A DNA stretch of 56,094 bases, taken from the NCBI RefSeq assembly GCF_023656415.1, contig NZ_JAMOIL010000030.1:1-56094 (forward strand), read 5' to 3'. The position numbers were made by a program, and so were the translations under genes. The notes under the pieces are model-generated. The model was not told where the DNA came from. It saw nothing but the letters and a program-made list of their open reading frames with translations, and searched no databases. This stretch comes from Nocardioides bruguierae. GTDB lineage: Bacteria > Actinomycetota > Actinomycetes > Propionibacteriales > Nocardioidaceae. Position 1 is the first letter of the stretch; each line of letters starts with the position of its first letter. Shown here piece by piece: positions 6,994 to 13,637 of this stretch.

Positions 6994-7318
6994 CCACGAC
7001 CTGACGGCCATCGAGATCAAGCTGGCCACCGCCATCGACGTCACCGACACCTGGGGCGACACGCTCCAGATCACCGAGGTGACCTGGCAGGCATCCAGGT
7101 GCCGGCGCCCCGGCGAGGTGCGGATCGCAGTGACCGCGCGTGCCGAGAAAGCCGGCGACTTCCACACCTGGAGCAACGCCACGCGCCCCGGAAGGCCGCT
7201 GCTGCACCGGCCCACGACGCCCGGGTGGGTCCCCGACGCCCCGGGGTGGTTCTGGCTCGCCGTCGCCGCCATGAAGGCGCAGCCAGTCGCGATACAGACC
7301 ACCGAGGAGATCCGATGA
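6986..7318 (+). CDS. hypothetical protein, cassette gene 7
   Basis: This 110-residue protein starts at GTG 6986 in the fourth copy of the GTGGCTGA junction. It looks like a single globular domain (EIKLATAIDVTDTWGDTLQITEVTW, then VRIAVTARAEKAGDFHTWSN) with two Trp-rich segments near the end (PGWVPDAPGWFWLAV). No motif was recognised. Its stop overlaps the next ATG (ATGA). Confidence 0.7.
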   Translation: MADHDLTAIEIKLATAIDVTDTWGDTLQITEVTWQASRCRRPGEVRIAVTARAEKAGDFHTWSNATRPGRPLLHRPTTPGWVPDAPGWFWLAVAAMKAQPVAIQTTEEIR

Positions 7319-7587
7319 TCAGCGTCTTCCACTACAACGGGAACCCCTTGCCGGTCGGCAACCCCGTCAGCATGAACGGCAGCCGCCAGTCCTACGCGCT
7401 CGGCTTCTACGACGGTGCCGACTACGGCGAACAGTACGCCGACGAGCCGGAGGAGGGCGTCCTCTTCCAGAGCCCGGAGGCGGCCGAGGCGTGGCTGGAG
7501 GCAGTCACCGCGGTCCTCACCCCCTACATCGAGACGGGCGACCGGAGCGCCCGTCGACCGGACCCCGATGGCTGGAGCGAGAAGTGA
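7315..7587 (+). CDS. hypothetical protein, cassette gene 8
   Basis: This 90-residue protein starts at ATG 7315. It begins with a beta-rich stretch (ISVFHYNGNPLPVGNPVSM), has a Tyr/Asp-rich centre (LGFYDGADYGEQYADEPEEG), then a helix with a Trp (AAEAWLEAVTAVLTPYIE). It is coupled on both sides by 4-nt overlaps. No recognised family. Confidence 0.7.
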   Translation: MISVFHYNGNPLPVGNPVSMNGSRQSYALGFYDGADYGEQYADEPEEGVLFQSPEAAEAWLEAVTAVLTPYIETGDRSARRPDPDGWSEK

Positions 7588-7757
7588 GCGCCGGGAAGCC
7601 TGCCGCGGCGTGCGACTGCCTTTGCCACAGCCCCAACGTGCTCGTCACCGCCGTCTACTCGCCCTGCTGCGCGAGTCCCGGGGCTGATCGGGAGCACAGC
7701 ACTGCCACCAGCGGGGCACCCCTGTCGTCCACGTCAGAGCAGGAGGCGGGCCGATGA
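7584..7757 (+). CDS. Cys-rich microprotein, cassette gene 9
   Basis: This 57-residue protein starts at GTG 7584 (GTGA overlap). The N-terminal half is Cys/His-rich (CDCLCH then CC), typical of a small metal-binding peptide. The second half is Ser/Thr/Gly-rich and probably disordered. The overlap at both ends supports its reality despite the size. Function unknown. Confidence 0.6.
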   Translation: MSAGKPAAACDCLCHSPNVLVTAVYSPCCASPGADREHSTATSGAPLSSTSEQEAGR

Positions 7758-8149
7758 CGCGGCGGCTCGCGGTGGCCTGCACTGGCGTCGCCCTGGGCGC
7801 CGCATGGATCGCTGCCCGTCGCACCGGGCCCCACGTGCTCGCGCACCCCGTCACTCAGGAGGCAAGGAGGCGGACGAAGCGCGCGGTGCACGTCCTCCGT
7901 GGACGCCCGCTGCTCGCTGACCTGCACATTGAGGACGGAACGATCTACATCGACCCGGGCGACCGAGCGCTCCTCGACGGCATAACCGTCATCGGGGGTC
8001 CGCCGCGGGTGGCGGTGGCTGACATCGAACAGATCATGGCGGACGCGGTCAGCAAGGCGGTGGCAGCCGCCTACTCTCCCACCGCCATCCACGTGGGCCC
8101 GCGGCCCAGCACCAACCGCGCAGTCCGTCCCGACGAGGCCGCGCCGTGA
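7754..8149 (+). CDS. hypothetical membrane-anchored protein, cassette gene 10
   Basis: This 131-residue protein starts at ATG 7754. A short hydrophobic N-terminus (LAVACTGVALGAAWIAA, residues 5-21) may be a signal anchor. A basic segment (RRRTKRAVHVLRGR) and a predicted globular part (LHIEDGTIYIDPGDRALL) follow, then a helix (DIEQIMADAVSKAVAAAY). No recognised family. Coupled to both neighbours. Confidence 0.65.
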   Translation: MTRRLAVACTGVALGAAWIAARRTGPHVLAHPVTQEARRRTKRAVHVLRGRPLLADLHIEDGTIYIDPGDRALLDGITVIGGPPRVAVADIEQIMADAVSKAVAAAYSPTAIHVGPRPSTNRAVRPDEAAP

Positions 8150-8352
8150 TCTGGGACGACGGCCCCCTGATGCCGGCGCTGTGCCCGTGGCGCGAGACCC
8201 GGGCGTCCGCGGTGCACACCGGTGGACCGGACCGCGTCGTGGACGACGGCCGTCCGACCGGCTACGAGCCGCCGCCGTTCCTGGGCTTCGCCCCGACGCC
8301 CGACCCTGAGCCCGAGACCGAGCCGCTGACGTGGCCCGGCGACAACGCCTGA
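8146..8352 (+). CDS. hypothetical small protein, cassette gene 11
   Basis: This 68-residue protein starts at GTG 8146 (GTGA overlap). It is Pro/Asp/Glu-rich, probably largely disordered, and ends in a PDPEPETEPLTWPGDNA tail. No recognised family. It is the only gene of the cassette not overlapping its downstream neighbour; 17 nt with a CGGAG ribosome site follow. Confidence 0.55.
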   Translation: MIWDDGPLMPALCPWRETRASAVHTGGPDRVVDDGRPTGYEPPPFLGFAPTPDPEPETEPLTWPGDNA

Positions 8353-8369
8353 GACCGGAGATCATGATC

Positions 8370-8564
8370 ATGACCAGCCGCCGAACCTGGGGCCTGTGCC
8401 GGCCCCGCGTCGGACGTCGCCGTCTGCTGAACCCGATCGAGCTCGCCCGGCTGGAGCACCGCGCGCTGGGCCCGGGCCTGGTCCACGAGACGGGCTGCTG
8501 GTCGTGCGCCCAGGAGAAGATCCTGCGCCTGGCCATCGAACTCGATCAAAGGGCGGCCCGATGA
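8370..8564 (+). CDS. small basic protein with CxxC, cassette gene 12
   Basis: This 64-residue basic protein has CWSC near residues 45-48 followed by a helix (AQEKILRLAIELDQ). ATG 8370 was chosen over ATG 8364 because CGGAG at 8356-8360 is better spaced for it. It could be half of a zinc hook or a DNA-binding peptide; no family was recognised. Its stop overlaps the next ATG. Confidence 0.55.
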   Translation: MTSRRTWGLCRPRVGRRRLLNPIELARLEHRALGPGLVHETGCWSCAQEKILRLAIELDQRAAR

Positions 8565-8830
8565 GCCTCGGAGGGTGGGTGCCGGACGGTGTCGGGCTGG
8601 ACGAGCTGTCGCTCGAGGTCGCGGAGCGGAGCGCGTCGGAGGTGCACCTGCGGGTGCGGAACGGGGACCGGTACCCGCGGGCTGCGTGCGCGGTGGTGAA
8701 CCCGGCGGCGGAGATGCGGACCCTGGGGCGGCTGTGGACCGGTGCGGTGGCTGAGGTGACGTGCGAGCCGTGCCTGGCCACCCAGCAGCCCGACCAGCAC
8801 CACACCGAGACCCCTGGGGTGGGGTCGTGA
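8561..8830 (+). CDS. hypothetical protein, cassette gene 13
   Basis: This 89-residue protein starts at ATG 8561. The core (DELSLEVAERSASEVHLRVRNGDRYPRAACAVV) is followed by a CEPC motif and a His/Gln-rich tail. It may bind a metal through the two Cys. No recognised family. ATGA and GTGA overlaps couple it to its neighbours. Confidence 0.6.
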   Translation: MSLGGWVPDGVGLDELSLEVAERSASEVHLRVRNGDRYPRAACAVVNPAAEMRTLGRLWTGAVAEVTCEPCLATQQPDQHHTETPGVGS

Positions 8831-8901
8831 GCGGCGTGTGGGCGCCGGCGCGGCGCGCGGTCGCTCTGCTGGTCGTCCGGCTCGCTGGTGGTGTCCCGTG
8901 A
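8827..8901 (+). CDS. 24-residue micro-ORF bridging two genes
   Basis: GTG 8827 overlaps the upstream stop and the TGA at 8899-8901 overlaps the next GTG 8898. The peptide is hydrophobic and basic (ARRAVALLVVRLAGG). Without it the two neighbours would be separated by 67 nt with no evident ribosome site, so it may keep translation coupled. Protein function is uncertain. Confidence 0.4.
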   Translation: MSGVWAPARRAVALLVVRLAGGVP

Positions 8902-9353
8902 CCCGCGTCCCGGACCTCCTGGTCGTCACCAACGCCGACGGCACCCGGTCGGGCCGCTGCGAGTGCGGTGTCCCGGTGGGCGTCGTCCCGGCCGGCGGGT
9001 CGTTGGACGTGCTGGCGCGCGAGCACGCGCAGCACCTGCTGACCGAGCCGTGCCTGGTCGCTTCCCCCGAGCGCGTCCGGGCGCCGCGGCGGCTCCCCGG
9101 CACCGGGAAGGCGTGCACCCGGTGCGGCGGGGAGATCATGTGGGCCCAGACTCGCGCAGACGAGCATGGCGCCGGGTCGTGGGTGCCGCTGGACCCGGTC
9201 GAGCACCCGTTGGGGCGGGTCGCGGTCATCCCGGTCGCCCGGGGCGTCATCCACGCGCGCAAGCTCGCCGCCGACGAGCAGCACGACCCGTCGGTGGAGC
9301 TGCAGGGCCGCTCGCACTTCACCACGTGCCCGGCCGATCCGAGGAACCAGTGA
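8898..9353 (+). CDS. phage zinc-ribbon protein, cassette gene 15
   Basis: This 151-residue protein starts at GTG 8898. It has two metal-binding patches: CECG near residue 22-25, and CTRCGGEIMWAQT paired with a late HFTTCP. This CxxC...IxW...PLDP...SHFxTCP layout is familiar from actinophage hypothetical proteins. A DNA-associated role is possible but not shown. Coupled to both neighbours. Confidence 0.7.
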   Translation: MTRVPDLLVVTNADGTRSGRCECGVPVGVVPAGGSLDVLAREHAQHLLTEPCLVASPERVRAPRRLPGTGKACTRCGGEIMWAQTRADEHGAGSWVPLDPVEHPLGRVAVIPVARGVIHARKLAADEQHDPSVELQGRSHFTTCPADPRNQ

Positions 9354-9580
9354 CCGCCCCGGCCGGCCAGCGACGGGACCGGGCCGCCGGCGCCCGTGCG
9401 GGTGGCCGCGCCGGCGCGCGTGATGGTGGCCGTGCGCGGTCGTGGCGTCTCCTGGCGTGGAACAGCGACCGGCAACTGGTCCACGACACGGTCGAGCCCA
9501 GCGACTCGGCGCTGAACGCGACCCTGGCCGTCGTCGAGGCCCGCGCCGACGTGGCCACGTGGCGGGTGAACCCGGCATGA
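9350..9580 (+). CDS. small Arg/Gly-rich protein, cassette gene 16
   Basis: This 76-residue protein starts at GTG 9350. The N-terminal 30 residues are an Arg/Ala/Gly repeat-like basic tail (AGARAGGRAGARDGGRA) that could contact nucleic acid. The rest is a short globular segment (SWRLLAWNSDRQLVHDT). Its stop overlaps the start of the recombinase gene. No recognised family. Confidence 0.6.
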   Translation: MTAPAGQRRDRAAGARAGGRAGARDGGRARSWRLLAWNSDRQLVHDTVEPSDSALNATLAVVEARADVATWRVNPA

Positions 9581-10419
9581 TCCCCGCCCTGCCCCACACC
9601 CACGGCGCTGGCGCCGCGCCCGATGATCCGCTCGCCGTGGCGTGGCTGGAGCACATGGACCGCCAGGGCACCGCGGTGAACACGATCCGCGCCCGCGTCC
9701 GGGTCCTGCGGTCCCTGGCCGCCTCCACCGGTCGGCCGCTGGCCGACCTGACCCGGGAGGACTGCGAGGCGTGGTGGGACTCCCGCGCGCACCTCGCGCC
9801 CGCGACCCGCTCCAACGATCTCGCCTGCCTGCGGGCGTTCTTCAAGTGGGCCGCCCGGTGGGAACACCGCGCGGATGACCCCACGAACCGCCTCGACGCG
9901 CCGAAGGTCCCCCAGGGCCTCCCCCATCCCGTCTCCCGCGCCGACCTCCAGACCCTCCTGACCGAGCTCGACGGCGACCTGCGTCGCGCGGTGTGCCTGG
10001 GCGCCTACGCCGGGCTGCGGGTCGCGGAGGCCGCCGCGCTGCGGTGGGAGGCCATCGACACCGAGGCCCGCCGCATCACCGTGCTGGGCAAGGGGCAGAA
10101 GACGCGGGCGGTCGGCCTGTCGCCGCTGCTGCTGGACCAGCTGCTTCCCGCTACGGGCGGGAACGTGGTCACCGCCGGCGGGGACACCTACACCGCGGCG
10201 AACCTTCAGCGGAAGGTGAACCGCGCGATCCGCGCGGCCGGGGTCGAGGAGACGTTCCACGGGCTGCGGCACCGGTTCGGGACGCTGGCCTACGCCTCGA
10301 CCGGTGACCTGCTGGGCGTGTCCCGGGCGATGGGGCACGCGTCGGTCACCACGACGGCGATCTACGCCGCCACGGGGGACGAGGTCCTGGACCGCATCGC
10401 CGTCGCTGTGGCTCGGTAA
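9577..10419 (+). CDS. tyrosine recombinase (second, end of cassette)
   Basis: This XerC/D-type site-specific recombinase has 280 residues. The core-binding domain spans about 15-110. The catalytic set is complete: Arg148 (YAGLRVAEAAALR), Lys172 (GKGQKTR), His228 and Arg231 (HGLR), His254 (MGHASV) and Tyr263. ATG 9577 overlaps the previous stop (ATGA), so it is translated as the last gene of the small-gene operon. That is an odd place for an integrase and suggests a role tied to the cassette, such as excision, resolution or a tycheposon-like function. Confidence 0.9.
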   Translation: MIPALPHTHGAGAAPDDPLAVAWLEHMDRQGTAVNTIRARVRVLRSLAASTGRPLADLTREDCEAWWDSRAHLAPATRSNDLACLRAFFKWAARWEHRADDPTNRLDAPKVPQGLPHPVSRADLQTLLTELDGDLRRAVCLGAYAGLRVAEAAALRWEAIDTEARRITVLGKGQKTRAVGLSPLLLDQLLPATGGNVVTAGGDTYTAANLQRKVNRAIRAAGVEETFHGLRHRFGTLAYASTGDLLGVSRAMGHASVTTTAIYAATGDEVLDRIAVAVAR

Positions 10420-10578
10420 CCATCAAGCGTCGTAGCGGAGGTCCTGACGAAATGTGCTCTGACCTGGGCATCTTCACAGGATCTGCACATCAAGGTATTT
10501 CAGTGAACGTTTGTGCTGGTCGATCTTGGAAGGGCCGGCACCCGGGCGGCGAAGACTCTGGCAGGAGTTCGCCCGGGT

Positions 10579-10600
10579 GACCGGTCAACAGGAACCGGTC
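10579..10600. terminator. inverted repeat between convergent recombinases
   Basis: GACCGGT (10579-10585) and ACCGGTC (10594-10600) form a 7-bp hairpin with an 8-nt loop, touching the stop of the minus-strand recombinase. It may be a terminator or part of a recombination site. The rest of 10420-10578 is less GC-rich than its surroundings and shows no gene. Confidence 0.35.
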
Positions 10601-11447
10601 AGGCGGCGTCGGCCGGGGACGTCGTCCCGGCCCGCTCCCCGCCGCCAGGGAGCAGCAGGAGGGCCGAGAGCATCTCGTCCTCGGTGACGGCCGTGTAGGC
10701 CGCCGTCGTCGACAGGCTGGAGTGCCGCATCAGCTGCTGCACCGCGCGGATGTTCGCCCCGGACCGCAGCAGCCTGGTCGCGAACGTGTGCCTGGTCCGG
10801 TGGATTCCGCCGTCGATCCCCATCGCCGAGAACAGCGTGGCGACCTTCGAGCTGATGAGCTTCGTCCTGACGTGCCCATCCTCGGGTCCGGGCCACCAGT
10901 ACCCGTGCCTCGGGTGCCGCTGCGCGATCTCCCACAGGTCCGGGTGCACGGGCAGCTCGGCGCGCGACCCGCCCTTGCCCTCGACGTAGAGGCCGCCCTG
11001 AGAGACGTCCTCTCCGCGCAGCTTGGCGATCTCGCTGACCCGCAGCCCGGTCACGAGCCCCGTCACGACCCAGTCACGGGTCGGGCCGGTCACCGTGACC
11101 AGGATGCGACTGACCTCGTCCTCGGACAACGGCCTGGGCAGCGAACGCGGGTGCGTCGGCCGGCGTACGCCCTGCATCGGGTCGTGCGGAATGAACCCAG
11201 CGGTCGCCAGGTAGCTGCACAGGCAGACCAGGTGGTTGTAGTACGTGTACCGGGTCCAGGCGCTGATGTCGTCGCGACCGAGCACGGCCCGGACCGCGTC
11301 GACCGTGAAGCCCGTGAGGCCCCACTCCGACAGCCTGGTCTGCGCGAACTTCCGTCGCGCGTTCACGGTCTGCGCTGACGCTCCCCAGCTGCGCATCCAC
11401 GTGACGTAGAACTCCAGCACCTTGGCTGGACCGATTCTCTGACTCAT
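10599..11447 (-). CDS. tyrosine recombinase / integrase (third)
   Basis: This 282-residue site-specific recombinase has an N-terminal core-binding domain (about 8-95). The catalytic set is Arg136 (GLRVSEIAKLR), Lys158 (EGKGGSR), His216 and Arg219 (HRTR), His242 (MRHSS) and Tyr251. The start at 11447 is preceded by an AAGGGGGG-type ribosome site. It is the outermost gene of the element, opposing the others and next to chromosomal genes, the usual place for the integrase that set the insertion. The attachment core is not visible. Confidence 0.9.
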   Translation of the reverse strand: MSQRIGPAKVLEFYVTWMRSWGASAQTVNARRKFAQTRLSEWGLTGFTVDAVRAVLGRDDISAWTRYTYYNHLVCLCSYLATAGFIPHDPMQGVRRPTHPRSLPRPLSEDEVSRILVTVTGPTRDWVVTGLVTGLRVSEIAKLRGEDVSQGGLYVEGKGGSRAELPVHPDLWEIAQRHPRHGYWWPGPEDGHVRTKLISSKVATLFSAMGIDGGIHRTRHTFATRLLRSGANIRAVQQLMRHSSLSTTAAYTAVTEDEMLSALLLLPGGGERAGTTSPADAA

Positions 11448-11499
11448 GCGGGACGTTCCCCCCTTTTGGACGCCAACGGTCGTCGGCTGTGGGGGTGAT

Positions 11500-11516
11500 C
11501 TTTACGGTCAGTAAAG
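11500..11516. promoter_or_regulatory. CTTTAC-N5-GTAAAG operator-like repeat
   Basis: CTTTAC (11500-11505) and GTAAAG (11511-11516) form a 6-bp dyad with a 5-nt spacer, 53 nt upstream of the third integrase and overlapping a possible minus-strand -10 (TAAAGA). A looser ACCTG/CAGGT pair lies at 11526-11548. A regulator or excisionase may bind here. Confidence 0.4.
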
Positions 11517-11623
11517 GCAGGCGGAACCTGCTTTCGAGAACTACAGGTGTGTAATTCGCGGCTCACGCCACGACCCGAGAGAGATACCCCGCAGTACCCC
11601 TGCCGCTACTCCCAGGTAGCCCC

Positions 11624-11629
11624 TACCGT
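11624..11629 (+). promoter_or_regulatory. leaderless -10 box
   Basis: TACCGT lies 6 nt before ATG 11636, identical in geometry to the promoters at 3093, 13626 and 14623. Confidence 0.5.
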
Positions 11630-11635
11630 CGCCAC

Positions 11636-11881
11636 ATGAGCACCTCCACGGACCGTCCCGAGGGTCGTCTGACCCACGCTGACCTGGGCACTCTCGCCTC
11701 CATGACCGCCGACGCGCAGGCCGCGTCGCGGGCACTGCACCTGCTGGACGCCGCCGCACGGCGCCCCGCCCCGTCCCTGGCCTACGACGACTACCCGCGC
11801 GAGGTCGCCAAGACCGGCGAGGTCCGCGTGGACGTGGCGGCGCAGCGCATCGCCAACGCGCTCGAGCTGCACCTGGACTGA
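11636..11881 (+). CDS. hypothetical small protein
   Basis: This 81-residue protein is mostly helical (DLGTLASMTADAQAASRALHLLDAAARR, then VRVDVAAQRIANALELHLD). Leaderless promoter and ATG 11636. It lies between the third integrase and erpA and is convergent with erpA across a strong terminator. No family was recognised, and whether it belongs to the element or the chromosome is open. Confidence 0.65.
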   Translation: MSTSTDRPEGRLTHADLGTLASMTADAQAASRALHLLDAAARRPAPSLAYDDYPREVAKTGEVRVDVAAQRIANALELHLD

Positions 11882-11940
11882 CGACCCGTCCCGCGGGCGG
11901 AGCCCGACCGCCGCGACACCGAGGGTCTCAGACGCGAGCA

Positions 11941-11972
11941 CCCCCGCCGCCTCCGCGAGGAGGGGACGGGGG
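11941..11972. terminator. bidirectional terminator
   Basis: CCCCCG (11941-11946) pairs with CGGGGG (11967-11972), and CCTCC (11950-11954) with GGAGG (11959-11963), separated by a 3x3 internal loop. It lies between the convergent 11636 gene and erpA and can serve both strands. Confidence 0.65.
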
Positions 11973-12013
11973 TTCTCGTGCGCGCGGCCCGCGAGGCGGG
12001 CCGGCTCACAGGC

Positions 12014-12376
12014 TCAGTGGAACGAGTCGCCGCAGGCGCAGGAGCCGGTGGCGTTCGGGTTGTCGATCGTGAAGCCCTGCTTCTCGATCGTGTCCACGAA
12101 GTCGATCATCGCGCCGTTGAGGTACGGCACGCTCATGCGGTCGACGACCACGGCCACGCCGTCGAAGTCGGTGACGACGTCACCGTCGAGGGTGCGCTCG
12201 TCGAAGAAGAGCTGGTAGCGCAGACCCGAGCAGCCACCCGGCTGGACGGAGATGCGCAGCTGCAGGTCGTCGCGGCCCTCCTGGTCGAGGAGGCTCTTCA
12301 CCTTCCCGGCGGCGACGGACGACAGGTTGATGCTGTCGGCGCGGCGCTCCTCGGTGATCTCCACCTGCTCGGTCAT
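12014..12376 (-). CDS. erpA: A-type iron-sulfur carrier protein
   Basis: This 120-residue HesB/IscA-family protein delivers Fe-S clusters to apo-enzymes in the cytoplasm. The three conserved cluster ligands are present: Cys49 (PGGCSG), Cys113 and Cys115 (SCACGDSF). The length is typical. A 9-codon reading frame ends on its start codon (ATGA). A TAGCCT -10-like box at 12444-12449 (minus) could drive it. The Fe-S enzyme gene nadA lies 2.3 kb away, consistent with related cofactor needs but not in the same operon. ErpA versus IscA naming is not certain. Confidence 0.92.
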   Translation of the reverse strand: MTEQVEITEERRADSINLSSVAAGKVKSLLDQEGRDDLQLRISVQPGGCSGLRYQLFFDERTLDGDVVTDFDGVAVVVDRMSVPYLNGAMIDFVDTIEKQGFTIDNPNATGSCACGDSFH

Positions 12377-12402
12377 GTGGCGGCTCCCAACGTCTCGGTC
12401 AT
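12373..12402 (-). other. short leader ORF coupled to erpA
   Basis: A 9-residue frame (MTETLGAAT) starts at ATG 12402 and its TGA overlaps the erpA ATG (ATGA). Its first nine bases, ATGACCGAG, repeat the first nine bases of erpA. It may act as a translational coupler, or simply mark a duplicated start. Confidence 0.35.
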
Positions 12403-12485
12403 GTGAGGCGGCTGCCTCGGTGGTCGGTGGTGCAACGTCTCCAAGGCTACGTCACGCCCGGCTATTCCCGTCAGCGTCGCCGGCC

Positions 12486-13571
12486 TCAGGACGACCAGGA
12501 CCGCGCCACCCGCTCGGCGAGGTCGGCCAGCGAGCCCGCCGGGTCGGCGAAGGAGCGCTTCTCCCCCACCACGTCGACCATGCCGTAGGCCGACTCCACG
12601 CCCAGGGCCCGCATCTCGCGGGCCCCCACGTCGACCCGGCCGGCCAGCGCGACGCAAGGCCGCAGCGCGGCGGCGGCCACCTCGGCCACGCCTGCGGGCA
12701 CCTTGCCCGTGCGGGAGGAGAAGTCGAAGGCGCCCTCGCCGGTCAGCACGAGGTCGGCGGCGGCGGCGCGCGCGGCCAGGCCCACCGCGTCCGCCACGAG
12801 CCCGATGCCGGGCTCGCGGCGGGCGCCGAGGGCCAGGAGCGCGAACCCGAGCCCGCCCGCGGCGCCGGCGCCCTTCTCCAGCGCGAGGCGCCGGTCGACG
12901 GCGACGGCCAGCTGCTCGAGCAGCGCGTCGAGCACGGGGAGCCGCTCCTCGGCGATGCCCTTCTGCGGCCCGAAGGTGCGGGTGGCCCCGAACAGGCCGG
13001 TGAGCGTGGCGTCGACGTCGCTGGCGGCGACCAGCTCGACCCCGTCCAGCAGGGCGCGGGCGGGAGCGAGGTCGACATGGGTCACGTCGACGAGGGGCAG
13101 GGGCCCCGCGTCCAGGCGGACGTCGGCGCTCGCACCGAGCGCGGAGAGCAGCCCCGCACCGCCGTCGTTGGTGCCGCTGCCGCCGAGGCCGACCACGATC
13201 CTGCGGGCGCCCGCCGCCACCGCCGCCCGCAGCAGGTGCCCGACCCCGGCGGTGCCGGCCGCTTCGGCGCCCTGGCGCCCGGTGAGGTGCAGGCCGCACG
13301 CCTGGGCGCTCTCGACGTACGCGGCGCCCTCGACCAGCAGCACGGTGGCCGGCGTGGGGGCGCCGTGCGGCCCGGGGACGGTGACGGCGAGCAGGTCGCC
13401 GCCCAGGGCCGCGTGCAGGACGTCGACGAAGCCGGGCCCGCCGTCGGAGAGCGGCGCCAGGTCGAGCACGTCCTCAGGCGCGCGGCGGCGCCAGCCGGTG
13501 GCGATCGCCTCGGCGGCCTCCACCGCGGTGAGGGTGCCGGCGAACTTGTCGGGTGCCACGAGGACGCGCAT
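12486..13571 (-). CDS. glycerate kinase
   Basis: Phosphorylates D-glycerate with ATP, linking glyoxylate or glycerate breakdown to glycolysis. The 361-residue product starts MRVLVAPDKFAGTLTAVEAA, the standard start of the GarK/GlxK family. It contains LSDGGPGFVDVL, the Gly-rich GLGGSGTNDGGAGLL motif (about residues 126-140), ASDVDATLTG, and TGEGAFDFSSRTGKVP. The length matches the family. ATG 13571 is the first start that gives the conserved N-terminus. It is divergent from the GNAT gene. Whether it makes 2- or 3-phosphoglycerate cannot be read here. Confidence 0.93.
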   Translation of the reverse strand: MRVLVAPDKFAGTLTAVEAAEAIATGWRRRAPEDVLDLAPLSDGGPGFVDVLHAALGGDLLAVTVPGPHGAPTPATVLLVEGAAYVESAQACGLHLTGRQGAEAAGTAGVGHLLRAAVAAGARRIVVGLGGSGTNDGGAGLLSALGASADVRLDAGPLPLVDVTHVDLAPARALLDGVELVAASDVDATLTGLFGATRTFGPQKGIAEERLPVLDALLEQLAVAVDRRLALEKGAGAAGGLGFALLALGARREPGIGLVADAVGLAARAAAADLVLTGEGAFDFSSRTGKVPAGVAEVAAAALRPCVALAGRVDVGAREMRALGVESAYGMVDVVGEKRSFADPAGSLADLAERVARSWSS

Positions 13572-13625
13572 GGGCCCATGCTCCCCCACCGGGCACGGCG
13601 CGGACGCGGTGGCCGCGCCCGGCCC

Positions 13626-13631
13626 TACGGT
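13626..13631 (+). promoter_or_regulatory. leaderless -10 box of GNAT gene
   Basis: TACGGT lies 6 nt before GTG 13638. No ribosome site is present, supporting leaderless translation and fixing the start. Confidence 0.5.
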
Positions 13632-13637
13632 GAGGCG

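Noticed and set aside
10513..10698. A 61-codon open frame between the two convergent recombinases.
   Set aside because: It runs through the inverted repeat and into the coding end of the minus-strand recombinase, with no ribosome site.
12252..13637. In-frame upward extension of the GNAT gene across erpA and glycerate kinase.
   Set aside because: The real start is GTG 13638 with a leaderless -10 box; the extension is antisense to two conserved genes.
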